Positions 16,248 through 24,387 of a stretch of DNA of 33,809 nt are shown in pieces. The notes under the pieces are model-generated. The model was not told the origin of the DNA and did no database searches. It saw nothing but the letters and a program-made list of their open reading frames with translations. The DNA is from JAFGMQ01 sp036733345. GTDB taxonomy: Bacteria; Desulfobacterota; DSM-4660; Desulfatiglandales; Desulfatiglandaceae. Location of the stretch: the NCBI GenBank assembly GCA_036733345.1, contig DAINAR010000034.1, positions 1 through 33,809 of the forward strand, in the 5' to 3' direction. The first letter of the stretch is position 1. Each line of letters opens with the position of its first letter. Position numbers and translations under genes: made by a program.

Positions 16248-16928
16248 CTATACTGAAACAGTCTCCCATTCTTTTAGAGGGCAGGCATCACAGGCAGGTT
16301 TTTTACTGCAAAATTCCTTTCCTGTCTGGACAATCAGGGCATGAAATTCATTAAATAACTGGGCATCCTCAGGGAGATTATCCATAAAAATTTCCTGCAG
16401 CTCATGATATGCTATCTGCTCGTCACACATGGAATGGCGCAATAGGATCCTGTATGTATATGCGTCAATGACGAAAACCGGTCGATTACCGGCATATAGC
16501 AGTATGCTGTCAGCAGTCTCAGGCCCTATCCCTTTAATCGACAGCAGTCTCTCCCTGAGGTTTTGTGTATCCTCTTCAAAAAGCAATGAAAGTTCACCCC
16601 GATAACACTCCACAATATAATTTAGTAGATTTTTCAGCCGCTTAGCCTTTATATTAAAGTATCCTGCAGATTGAATCTCCTGAGCCAGATCAGATTCCTT
16701 CAACGAATAAAGTGCATTTATGGAGAGCAGATCCCTGTTTTTTAAATTTTCAATGGCCTTTGCCGCATTCTTCCAGTTGGTATTCTGGGTTAAGACCGTA
16801 CCAACCATTACCTCCAGGGTTGTCTCGCCCGGCCACCATCCCTGAGGTCCAAAGTGATTATACAAAAGACTGAACATCTCGTTCAGTTTGCGGCCTGTCA
16901 GACTATCAATAATCATATCCTGAAACAT
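16248..16928 (-). CDS. Endonuclease III-like / MagIII-type DNA glycosylase
   Basis: Base-excision repair glycosylase of the HhH-GPD superfamily, 226 residues from the ATG at 16928, chosen because GGTGAGG lies just upstream. A start eight codons earlier is possible. The helix-hairpin-helix reads IKGIGPETAD at about 131-140, with Glu137 at the place of the catalytic lysine of endonuclease III; the catalytic Asp is kept as D155 in VIDAYTYR. C207, C213 and C216 recall an iron-sulfur loop, but the fourth cysteine is missing and the protein stops soon after. The DAYTxRI segment suggests the COG2231 (3-methyladenine glycosylase III) branch, monofunctional. Confidence 0.85.
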   Translation of the reverse strand: MFQDMIIDSLTGRKLNEMFSLLYNHFGPQGWWPGETTLEVMVGTVLTQNTNWKNAAKAIENLKNRDLLSINALYSLKESDLAQEIQSAGYFNIKAKRLKNLLNYIVECYRGELSLLFEEDTQNLRERLLSIKGIGPETADSILLYAGNRPVFVIDAYTYRILLRHSMCDEQIAYHELQEIFMDNLPEDAQLFNEFHALIVQTGKEFCSKKPACDACPLKEWETVSV

Positions 16929-16975
16929 TTTATCCTCACCTTTAAACAGCATACATCCCTAATTTATGTATTGGC

Positions 16976-17019
16976 TTGACAGTTAGAGCAAGATACCTTA
17001 GATTTAACCTTCCTGTCAA
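16976..17019. promoter_or_regulatory. Face-to-face promoters for EF-G and the glycosylase
   Basis: Plus strand: TTGACA (16976-16981), 17-base spacer, TAGATT (16999-17004), directed to the EF-G gene. Minus strand: TTGACA (17019-17014), 18-base spacer, TATCTT (16995-16990), directed to the glycosylase gene. The two share the same DNA, and the -35 boxes form the inverted repeat TTGACAG/CTGTCAA. A second weaker plus candidate is TTGGAC (17038-17043) with TAGATT 18 bases on. Confidence 0.55.
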
Positions 17020-17129
17020 TTATACCTTAATAAGGTCTTGGACGAGTCAAAATGTTTCAAGTAGATTCTAATCAAAGCAGAAAACATACGAAAAAGGATA
17101 TTTATATTATTTATTAAAGTCAGGTCTTT

Positions 17130-19160
17130 ATGCCTCAAGTAAAAAAACTCTCAAAAACGCGCAATATCGGTATTATTGCACATATTGATGCCGGCAAGAC
17201 TACTGTTACTGAACGTGTCCTTTTTTATACAGGTCGGGTTCACAGAATGGGTGAGGTCCATGATGGCGAAGCAACTATGGACTGGATGCTGGAAGAAAGG
17301 GAAAGAGGCATAACCATTACATCTGCGGTTACCGCCTGTCAGTGGAATGGTCATACCATTAACATTATAGACACACCCGGCCATGTTGACTTTACTATCG
17401 AAGTGGAACGATCTCTCAGGGTTCTTGATGGCGCCATAGGTGTTTTCTGTGCTGTTGGTGGTGTCGAACCTCAATCTGAAACAGTCTGGCATCAGGCTGA
17501 CGGCTATAAAGTCCCGAAGATTGCCTTTATAAATAAACTGGATCGCGTTGGAGCTGATTTTTTCAGGGCCGTGGAGATGATCAGGGACCGTCTGGGAGCT
17601 AATACTCTCGCGCTTCAAATACCATTTGGAGTTGAGGATAATTTTCAGGGAGTAATTGATCTCATAAAAATGAAAGCCATTTTATGGGAAGATGAGATGC
17701 TTGGAGCCGAATATACAGAGGCCCCCATTCCATCTGAGATGATGGAAGATGCCTCTCATTACAGAGAAGTTCTCATTGAAACCCTGGCCGATAAAAACGA
17801 TTTTATAATGGAAAAATACCTCTCTGAAGAGCCAATCCAGACCGAAGAAATCAATAATGCAATCCGTGCTGCCACAGTCAAACTTGAACTGGTGCCTATC
17901 TTCTGTGGGGCAGCCCTTCGGAATAAGGGCATACAGCCTCTCCTGGACGGGATTGTTAATTATCTTCCTTCACCTCTTGATGTACCGCCGATTGTCGGGC
18001 ATATCCCTTCATCAGGCCTTGAGGCAACACGAAACGCAGACCCGAACGGGCCGTTCTCAGCCCTGGCTTTCAAGGTTATGATGGATGGCGGCAGAAAAAT
18101 GACATACCTTCGGGTTTACTCGGGCACGGTTAAAACCGGGGATCTGGTCTATAACCCGGGAAAGAACATCAAAGAAAAGCTTTCCCGGCTCCTCAGGATG
18201 CACTCGAACAAAAGGGAACGTATTGATCAAGCCTCTGCAGGGGATATTGTTGCCGCCATGGGCCTTAAACTGACTACAACCGGTGATACGCTATGCCCTG
18301 AGGATAAACCGGTTCTGCTTGAGCCTATCCTCTTTGATGAACCTGTAATTAACATGGCCATAGAGCCCAAAAGCGTGAAGGATAGCGATAAACTTATTTT
18401 CTCTCTGGAAAAACTTACAGAAGAAGACCCGACCTTCAAATTTAAAGTCGATGAAGAAACAGGGCAGACCATTATTTCCGGAATGGGCGAATTACACCTC
18501 GAAATAATAGTTGGCAGGCTGAAACGCGAATTCCTCGTAGACACCAACAGGGGAAAGCCCCAGGTTGTATACAGGGAAACCATTACCAAAGAGGTTGAAC
18601 ACGAAGAAATCTTCCAGCGCGAGTTAGCTGGACAGCAACATTTTGCAGGATTGAAAATCCAGGTTTCACCTCTGCCAAGAGGAAGTCTGAATAAATTTTC
18701 TGATCGTTGTGATAATCCATACCTTACTGAAGAACTTTTAAACGCAATAAAACAGGGCATTTCAGAAGCCGAAGGCAGCGGCACACTGATGGGATATCCT
18801 GTAATTGATGTAGAGACATCGCTGCTGGATGTTCAGATAAAAGAAACGTCTGATGTTATGGCATTTAAGGTTGCCTCAACCATGGCATTTAAAAACGCCT
18901 GCCAGAATGCAGCGCCCCTGCTGCTCGAACCAATCATGAACGCTGAAATCCTGGTGCCGGAAGAATTTACCGGAGATGTAATCAGTGATCTTAATTCCAG
19001 ACAGGGTAAAATTGAACAGATTGCCAAAAAAGGCCCTGTTCAGGCTATAACTGCTCATGTGCCTCTTTCAAAAATGTTCGGCTATTCGACTTCCCTTCGG
19101 TCAGTTTCACAGGGCAGGGGAACCTTCACCATGCAATTCAGCCACTATGACAAAGCATAA
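17130..19160 (+). CDS. fusA: Translation elongation factor G, divergent domain IV
   Basis: Translocase GTPase, 676 residues, slightly shorter than canonical EF-G. G-domain motifs are complete: AHIDAGKT (17-24), the switch segment RERGITIT (57-64), DTPGHVDF (81-88) and NKLD (135-138). Domains II, III, IV and V follow. In domain IV, canonical EF-G has EGKFVRQSGGRGQYG-like sequence; here it reads HEEIFQRELAGQQHFAGLKI, as in EF-G paralogues. It stands alone, away from the str operon (no rpsL, rpsG or tuf nearby). A second EF-G elsewhere in the genome is therefore likely. The ribosome binding site is weak (CAGG). Confidence 0.9.
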   Translation: MPQVKKLSKTRNIGIIAHIDAGKTTVTERVLFYTGRVHRMGEVHDGEATMDWMLEERERGITITSAVTACQWNGHTINIIDTPGHVDFTIEVERSLRVLDGAIGVFCAVGGVEPQSETVWHQADGYKVPKIAFINKLDRVGADFFRAVEMIRDRLGANTLALQIPFGVEDNFQGVIDLIKMKAILWEDEMLGAEYTEAPIPSEMMEDASHYREVLIETLADKNDFIMEKYLSEEPIQTEEINNAIRAATVKLELVPIFCGAALRNKGIQPLLDGIVNYLPSPLDVPPIVGHIPSSGLEATRNADPNGPFSALAFKVMMDGGRKMTYLRVYSGTVKTGDLVYNPGKNIKEKLSRLLRMHSNKRERIDQASAGDIVAAMGLKLTTTGDTLCPEDKPVLLEPILFDEPVINMAIEPKSVKDSDKLIFSLEKLTEEDPTFKFKVDEETGQTIISGMGELHLEIIVGRLKREFLVDTNRGKPQVVYRETITKEVEHEEIFQRELAGQQHFAGLKIQVSPLPRGSLNKFSDRCDNPYLTEELLNAIKQGISEAEGSGTLMGYPVIDVETSLLDVQIKETSDVMAFKVASTMAFKNACQNAAPLLLEPIMNAEILVPEEFTGDVISDLNSRQGKIEQIAKKGPVQAITAHVPLSKMFGYSTSLRSVSQGRGTFTMQFSHYDKA

Positions 19161-19249
19161 AGCCCGGCAGAATATATTCCAGCCCGTCGGGCTAACTCCT
19201 GATTCGCTTAACCCATAATCCTTAATTCAAATGCCGGATTCAGCCTTCC

Positions 19250-20038
19250 TCATGTCCAAATCCTGAATACTGGTCTCCTCTTCTCAAGAAACGCTGCTAT
19301 ACCTTCACATCCATCAGGGCTGTCCCCGCACATGGCCAGAAGTGCCCGCTCCTTTTCCAATTGAACCTCAAGTGGCGTGTTAAATGAGTCTGCAATCAAT
19401 TTCTTTGATGCAGCAAAAGATGAAAGAGACATTTCTTTCATGCCCTCGATCAACTCAACAGCTCTCTTAACACTTTCACCATCCTTAACCACCTCTGTTA
19501 CAAGGCCCCATTCATATGCCTTTTTTGAGTCAATTGGCTTGTCAAAGGCTGCAATTTCCAGGGCCCTGGCCATTCCAACAAGCCTTGGAAGAGTATGGGT
19601 GCCACCCCCGTCAATACTCAAACCGCTTGAGCTGTAGGCCTGTTTTAAGATTGCGGAAGCATCAATTATCCTGAAATCACAGGCAAGAGCCAGAGAGAAC
19701 CCTCCTCCGGCAGTAACACCATTTATAGCTGCAATAACCGGCTTGGGCATATGACGTATCTCTAAAATGGCCTTATGGAAAATGCCTGCCAATTCATGAA
19801 ATGCGGCCCCGTGGCTTCCGTCGAATTCGCTTATCCATTTCAAATCGCCCCCGGTACAAAAAGCCTTTCCTTCTCCTGAAATTACTACTCCTGCAACACT
19901 ATCATCCATATACAAATCTGTGACTATATCAGAAAATAATTCCAGTAAATCCCTGTTGAATGAATTATATGATTTTGGACGGTTCAAATTAACTAAAGCA
20001 ATGCCCTTGTTTTTCACTAATTTAACTGGTTTTTCCAT
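19250..20038 (-). CDS. Enoyl-CoA hydratase/isomerase family protein (PaaG-like)
   Basis: Crotonase-fold protein of 262 residues. Oxyanion-hole segments are present (KAFCTGGDLK at 58-67 and NGVTAGGGFSLALACDF at 106-122). The two glutamates used by enoyl-CoA hydratases are absent: Ser115 is at the first site and serine at the second. Instead Asp143 in GLSIDGGGT matches the catalytic Asp of PaaG-type isomerases. Isomerase or another crotonase reaction is therefore likelier than hydration. GGAG precedes the ATG. It is the third gene of a unit with a TlpA-like lipoprotein and an amidohydrolase, 55 bases after the latter. Confidence 0.9.
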   Translation of the reverse strand: MEKPVKLVKNKGIALVNLNRPKSYNSFNRDLLELFSDIVTDLYMDDSVAGVVISGEGKAFCTGGDLKWISEFDGSHGAAFHELAGIFHKAILEIRHMPKPVIAAINGVTAGGGFSLALACDFRIIDASAILKQAYSSSGLSIDGGGTHTLPRLVGMARALEIAAFDKPIDSKKAYEWGLVTEVVKDGESVKRAVELIEGMKEMSLSSFAASKKLIADSFNTPLEVQLEKERALLAMCGDSPDGCEGIAAFLEKRRPVFRIWT

Positions 20039-20093
20039 AGTATTTTCTCCAATCTTTTTTCTATTTCACAGAATGTTTTCGACGTCTTCAGAA

Positions 20094-20936
20094 TTATGCT
20101 TTCAGCCTTAAGAGCTCCACCGCATTCAAACCTTTGATCTGCATTATTGCACTGTCAGAAATCCCGGCTGATAACATCTCATTAAAATACCTTTGAGGTT
20201 TAATGAGGGGATAATCACTTCCAAACAGGATTTTTTCCGGGTCTGTAAATTCAACCGCTATCCTGTATACATCAGGAGTATAAAGGAAGGGTGAAGCTGC
20301 TGTATCAAACCACACATTTTTGAGAGCATCTTTCACCTCATTTTTCATGATGGTATAGAAAAATAGTCCTCCACCCCAATGGGCAAGAACGATTTTGTTA
20401 AAAGGATATGCCTTGATGAAGGCATATACCTGGCCTAAATCAACTGGCACCTTACCTGGATATTCATGCCCCACCGGTTCATTTATATGTAAAAGCAAGG
20501 GCACATCGAATTCACGACATATATTCATAACCTCCCCCAGGGCATTAAAACTCTCTGAGGAAATGCCTGTCCTGTATAATGCCAGTTCTCCCACGCCTGA
20601 AAGACCCGACCTCAGACATCTTTCAGACTCCCTTGCCCCGTCCTTTGAAAGGGGCGAAAAGCATGAAAAACCGATCAGGCGTTCAGGATAACGGGTTACT
20701 GCTTCTATTATATAATCGTTATGTCTTTTGAAATTTTCATAATTATCCCATGGGAATCCAAAAATTACCGACCTGTTGATTCCCTCATTATCCATGTTGT
20801 TTATTAACTGTCTGACCCCCACGAGCTTCGCCTTTGGTGAATTGTAAATCGACATAAAGCCCGGTTCACCGCTGAGAGGACCCTTCATGTCCCTGAAAAA
20901 AGAAGGAAAAACGTGGGTATGAAAATCAATAATCAT
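20094..20936 (-). CDS. Amidohydrolase family (ACMSD-like TIM barrel) protein
   Basis: 280-residue metal-dependent TIM-barrel protein of the amidohydrolase-2 family, which includes decarboxylases and lactone or amide hydrolases. Metal ligands: HTH at residues 6-8, a histidine in LLLHINEP, a histidine in VLAHWGGG, and Asp in LFGSDYPL near the C-terminus. The ATG overlaps the stop of the TlpA-like gene (TAATG), so translation is coupled. With the crotonase gene behind it, a role in aromatic or cyclic acyl compound degradation is possible but unproven. Substrate is unknown. Confidence 0.88.
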   Translation of the reverse strand: MIIDFHTHVFPSFFRDMKGPLSGEPGFMSIYNSPKAKLVGVRQLINNMDNEGINRSVIFGFPWDNYENFKRHNDYIIEAVTRYPERLIGFSCFSPLSKDGARESERCLRSGLSGVGELALYRTGISSESFNALGEVMNICREFDVPLLLHINEPVGHEYPGKVPVDLGQVYAFIKAYPFNKIVLAHWGGGLFFYTIMKNEVKDALKNVWFDTAASPFLYTPDVYRIAVEFTDPEKILFGSDYPLIKPQRYFNEMLSAGISDSAIMQIKGLNAVELLRLKA

Positions 20937-21445
20937 TACAGAAGTCTCTTTAACGAATTTTCAAGCATGCCAGGACTGTAACCGATAATTTTATCTCTGA
21001 TTATTCCCTTCTGATCAATAACAAACAGTGTGGGAATTGATACGCGTTCATTGCCGAAATAGTCCTGAAGAACCTTCATATCATATCTCAATATCCTGTA
21101 ATTTATTTTCTGCTTTTCTATAAAGCTTTCAAGTTGTTTATTGCTGACCCGCCGTGCATCATCCAGAGAAATTCCGAGAATAACCATCTTCTCTTCGCTG
21201 TATTTTTCCCCCAGCTTAACCAATTCAGGAATGGACATCCTGCATGGCCCGCACCAGGTCGCCCAGAAATCCAGAAGGACAACACGGCCTCGATTTTCCT
21301 CCAGCGATATTGCCTGCCCTGACAGGTCTGAAAGTAAAAAGTCGGGCGCCAATATGCCACCGCCGTCCTCTTCCTTACATCCAGAGGTACAGATAAAGGT
21401 CAGAAAACTTACTGCTACAATCAATATTTTCAAATAAAAACGCAT
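20936..21445 (-). CDS. TlpA/ResA-like thioredoxin-fold lipoprotein
   Basis: 169-residue exported thiol-disulfide protein. An N-terminal hydrophobic segment (residues 5-19) is followed by TSGC with Cys23 as probable lipidation site, though Thr at -3 is unusual for a lipobox. The thioredoxin domain has the redox motif WCGPC (C65, C68), the cis-Pro segment VSIPTLFVID and IIGYSPG near the end. The family reduces or oxidises periplasmic thiols, for example in cytochrome c maturation. GGGGGT precedes the ATG. It begins a unit with the amidohydrolase, an unexpected partner. Confidence 0.9.
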   Translation of the reverse strand: MRFYLKILIVAVSFLTFICTSGCKEEDGGGILAPDFLLSDLSGQAISLEENRGRVVLLDFWATWCGPCRMSIPELVKLGEKYSEEKMVILGISLDDARRVSNKQLESFIEKQKINYRILRYDMKVLQDYFGNERVSIPTLFVIDQKGIIRDKIIGYSPGMLENSLKRLL

Positions 21446-21616
21446 TATTACCCCCGATAAAAAAGCTCAATTCTTTTAGATATTCTATAAATACTTACAT
21501 TAATCCAGTCATCATGTCATTTAATATTTCTCAATGCAAATCCACTTTTTTTCTCAAAAAAATATGAGATTACCAACAGGTCTTATATTTTAGAAAAGAT
21601 ACTTGGAATCCTTTAA

Positions 21617-24121
21617 TCAACCCATCTGATAAGGATCCACATCAAGAATAAGCTTGACATCTGTCCCTCTCAGGATATCGTTTGAAAGTCCTTCAATTTT
21701 CGGTAAAAGTTGCTGCAACAACGAAACGCTCCGGCTTTTAATCAGCATCTGCAAGCGATGTTTTCCCTTCAGCCTGGATATTGATGCCTCGGCTGGGCCC
21801 AGAATACTTATCTTCTTCCCTCCCTCCGGCCATTTATCAAGGAGATGCCTAATACCATGATTAAGATTAACAGCCGCCTGTTCAGTCTTACCCTTGTTAA
21901 CACCGTAGAGCATTAAACATGCCAGATAAGAAAAAGGAGGATATCCCAGTTGTTTTCTCAGTTTCCGTTCCTGAATGAAAAATGAATTGTAATTATGTGT
22001 CGTGGCACTGCTGATCGCATAATGATCAGGATTAAATGTCTGTATAATGACTTTCCCGGTTTGTTTTCCTCTCCCGGCCCTCCCCGCAATCTGAGATAAA
22101 ATCTGATAAGTCCTCTCAGCAGCTCTGAAGTCAGGGAACCCAAGAGACAGGTCCGCTGCAATAACTCCCACCAGAGTAACCTCCGGAAAGTCATAACCCT
22201 TGGTAATCATCTGTGTTCCAACAAGGATATCGAAATCATGTTCACTGAAACTTTTTAAGATTTGCAGGGCTGTCCCTTTTTTCCGGGTGCTGTCGGTATC
22301 CAGTCTTGCAATGCGTGCAAAAGGAAAAAGGGCTTTCAAATCGTGCTCCAGTTTTTCTGTGCCAAACCCATATGCCCGTAACCCGTCTTTACCACAGGAT
22401 GCACATCTCAATTTAGGGTTTGAGCTGAATCCGCAATAATGACAGGATAATCGATCTTCTCTCAAATGGTATATAAGTGCCACATCACAGTTGGGACAGC
22501 GTATTGATTGACCGCAAGACCTGCAGATAAGCAGACGGTGAAATCCTCTCCTGTTCAAAAAAATCAAAGTCTGGTTTTTTGCCTGCAGATTTTGATCAAT
22601 TGCATCCCTGAGCTTTGGGCTTATCATCTCCGACCTTGCACGCGAATCATCTACCGGTCTCATATCAACAACTTCCACAACAGGTAAAGGACGCATCTCA
22701 ATCCTGTTCGGCATCCTTAGAAGCTTATATCTGCCGCTAACGGTATTTTGAAAAGATTGTATGGACGGCGTACCGGAGCCGAGAATAACAAGTGCATCTT
22801 CCATTTTAGCCCTTACAACCGCAGCATCCCTTGCCTGGTACCGAGGATTTCCTTCCTGTTTATATGCCGAATCATGTTCTTCATCCACAATAATAAGACC
22901 CAGATCAGGCAGAGGCGCAAATAAAGCGGAACGTGCACCTATAACCAAATCCACTTCCCCCCTGACAATACGCATCCACTGGTCATACCGCTCACCCTGA
23001 CTCAGGCTACTGTGATAAATTGCGATCCGATTTCCCATGCGTGACCTGAACATGCCTTCCAGATACACTGCAAGTGCTATTTCAGGGGCCATCAATATTG
23101 CCCGGCGGCCCAGATTCAATGTATATTTTATGGCCTGATAATATACCTCAGTTTTTCCACTGCCTGTCACACCAAAAAGAAGACAGGAAGAAAAGGACTT
23201 TTCTTCTAAGCACCCGCGAATATAGGACAGTGCCTGCAGCTGTTGCTCGTTGAGGTTTTGCGGCTCCGGCGGCGAACAGATAATCTCTCCAACCGGATTT
23301 CTATAAACCTCGCCTTCAAAACTTTCCAGCACACCCTTGTTAATCCATTTCTTGGCTAAATATGGCCCATTGGAAAATACATGTCTGACCTCATTCAAAA
23401 GGACAGCTTTGGATGCAAAAATCGTCTTAAGAAATTCAATCTCATTTTCAGCTTTCAGCAAATCCACATTTTCAGCAATTGTGGATTCGAAATCAAAACC
23501 TTCCTTAGGCCTTATAAATTTTTTTACGAGAGGGCCTGCCTGCGTCTTTTTCATGCGGTCCTTTATTGTCAACCATCCTTTCTTTTGCAGGATATAGACC
23601 TTTTTGATCGGCCAGGGAAGTGATTTTCCCTGATTATCATTCACCCAGGAAAGGATCTCCTTTTCTTCTGCTCGCAAATGCATTCTATTCAGAACTTCTA
23701 ATCCGCTTTCTGTCAGAAAGGCAGCCTTGTAAGGCTTTATATTTATTCCTCCAGGCAGGGCAGACTGAATGAGCTGTCCTATGGGATATCTGTAGTAACT
23801 GGACAACCATTTGAATAAAGGAATTAATTGACTATTGAAAAGGGGCTCAGCATCAAGCACATCCAATATCAATTTTAGATTTTGGGCCTGATTAGAGATG
23901 TTTTTTTTCAGGACATAACCGGTTAACTTTCTATTTTTGAAGGGAACCAGAACCCGATGCCCTATATCGGTTATGTGCAGCAGATTTTTAGGAACTTCGT
24001 ATAAAAAAGTCCCATTTACAGGGGCAGGTACAGCTACTTCTATACAGGAAATTTCTTCGGGATTGCCAGACTCCGATGCCTTGGAAATTATGTCTTCGAA
24101 ATTTAAGGAGTATTCTGCCAA
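21617..24121 (-). CDS. priA: Primosomal replication restart helicase PriA
   Basis: 3'-5' helicase that reloads the replisome at stalled forks. The 834 residues have an N-terminal DNA-binding domain, Walker A GVTGSGKT at 317-324, DEEH at 413-416 and eight zinc cysteines (C533, 536, 542, 545, 560, 563, 573, 576) in the usual pattern. The first codon appears to be TTG; no ATG precedes the conserved IEVAVPAPVNGTF segment, and the about 26-residue lead is poorly conserved. No good ribosome binding site is seen, so the start is uncertain. It stands between separate units. Confidence 0.95.
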   Translation of the reverse strand: MAEYSLNFEDIISKASESGNPEEISCIEVAVPAPVNGTFLYEVPKNLLHITDIGHRVLVPFKNRKLTGYVLKKNISNQAQNLKLILDVLDAEPLFNSQLIPLFKWLSSYYRYPIGQLIQSALPGGINIKPYKAAFLTESGLEVLNRMHLRAEEKEILSWVNDNQGKSLPWPIKKVYILQKKGWLTIKDRMKKTQAGPLVKKFIRPKEGFDFESTIAENVDLLKAENEIEFLKTIFASKAVLLNEVRHVFSNGPYLAKKWINKGVLESFEGEVYRNPVGEIICSPPEPQNLNEQQLQALSYIRGCLEEKSFSSCLLFGVTGSGKTEVYYQAIKYTLNLGRRAILMAPEIALAVYLEGMFRSRMGNRIAIYHSSLSQGERYDQWMRIVRGEVDLVIGARSALFAPLPDLGLIIVDEEHDSAYKQEGNPRYQARDAAVVRAKMEDALVILGSGTPSIQSFQNTVSGRYKLLRMPNRIEMRPLPVVEVVDMRPVDDSRARSEMISPKLRDAIDQNLQAKNQTLIFLNRRGFHRLLICRSCGQSIRCPNCDVALIYHLREDRLSCHYCGFSSNPKLRCASCGKDGLRAYGFGTEKLEHDLKALFPFARIARLDTDSTRKKGTALQILKSFSEHDFDILVGTQMITKGYDFPEVTLVGVIAADLSLGFPDFRAAERTYQILSQIAGRAGRGKQTGKVIIQTFNPDHYAISSATTHNYNSFFIQERKLRKQLGYPPFSYLACLMLYGVNKGKTEQAAVNLNHGIRHLLDKWPEGGKKISILGPAEASISRLKGKHRLQMLIKSRSVSLLQQLLPKIEGLSNDILRGTDVKLILDVDPYQMG

Positions 24122-24387
24122 TGTAATATTAATTACCTGTTAAAGATTCAAATTTATTGTGCATTAAATTCTGGAATTACCCGAATGTTAAGCTTTCCAA
24201 TCAAAGGGTCCGAACTCATACGAGACAAGGCTTTCTTGCGCGGATGTCTATATTATTTTAACTGGGTGTATCACAGGCAGACACAAAAAAAGGCAAAACA
24301 GCAACCCCCGACCCTGTAAGGGAATGTATTTACTAAAAGTTCATCGGGATCTGCCTCTATGTATCTGATTCTGTATGGCTTTTTTGA

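Noticed and set aside
18227..18784. 185-codon minus-strand frame inside the EF-G gene
   Set aside because: Shadow frame opposite strongly conserved EF-G sequence.
19161..19193. AGCCCG/CGGGCT repeat after the EF-G gene as terminator
   Set aside because: The closer pair leaves a one-base loop, and there is no T-run after the stem.
24270..24355. GGCAGA/TCTGCC enclosing a structured region, considered as a riboswitch
   Set aside because: No match to a riboswitch consensus I know, and the closing stem is short with a loop of about 68 bases.
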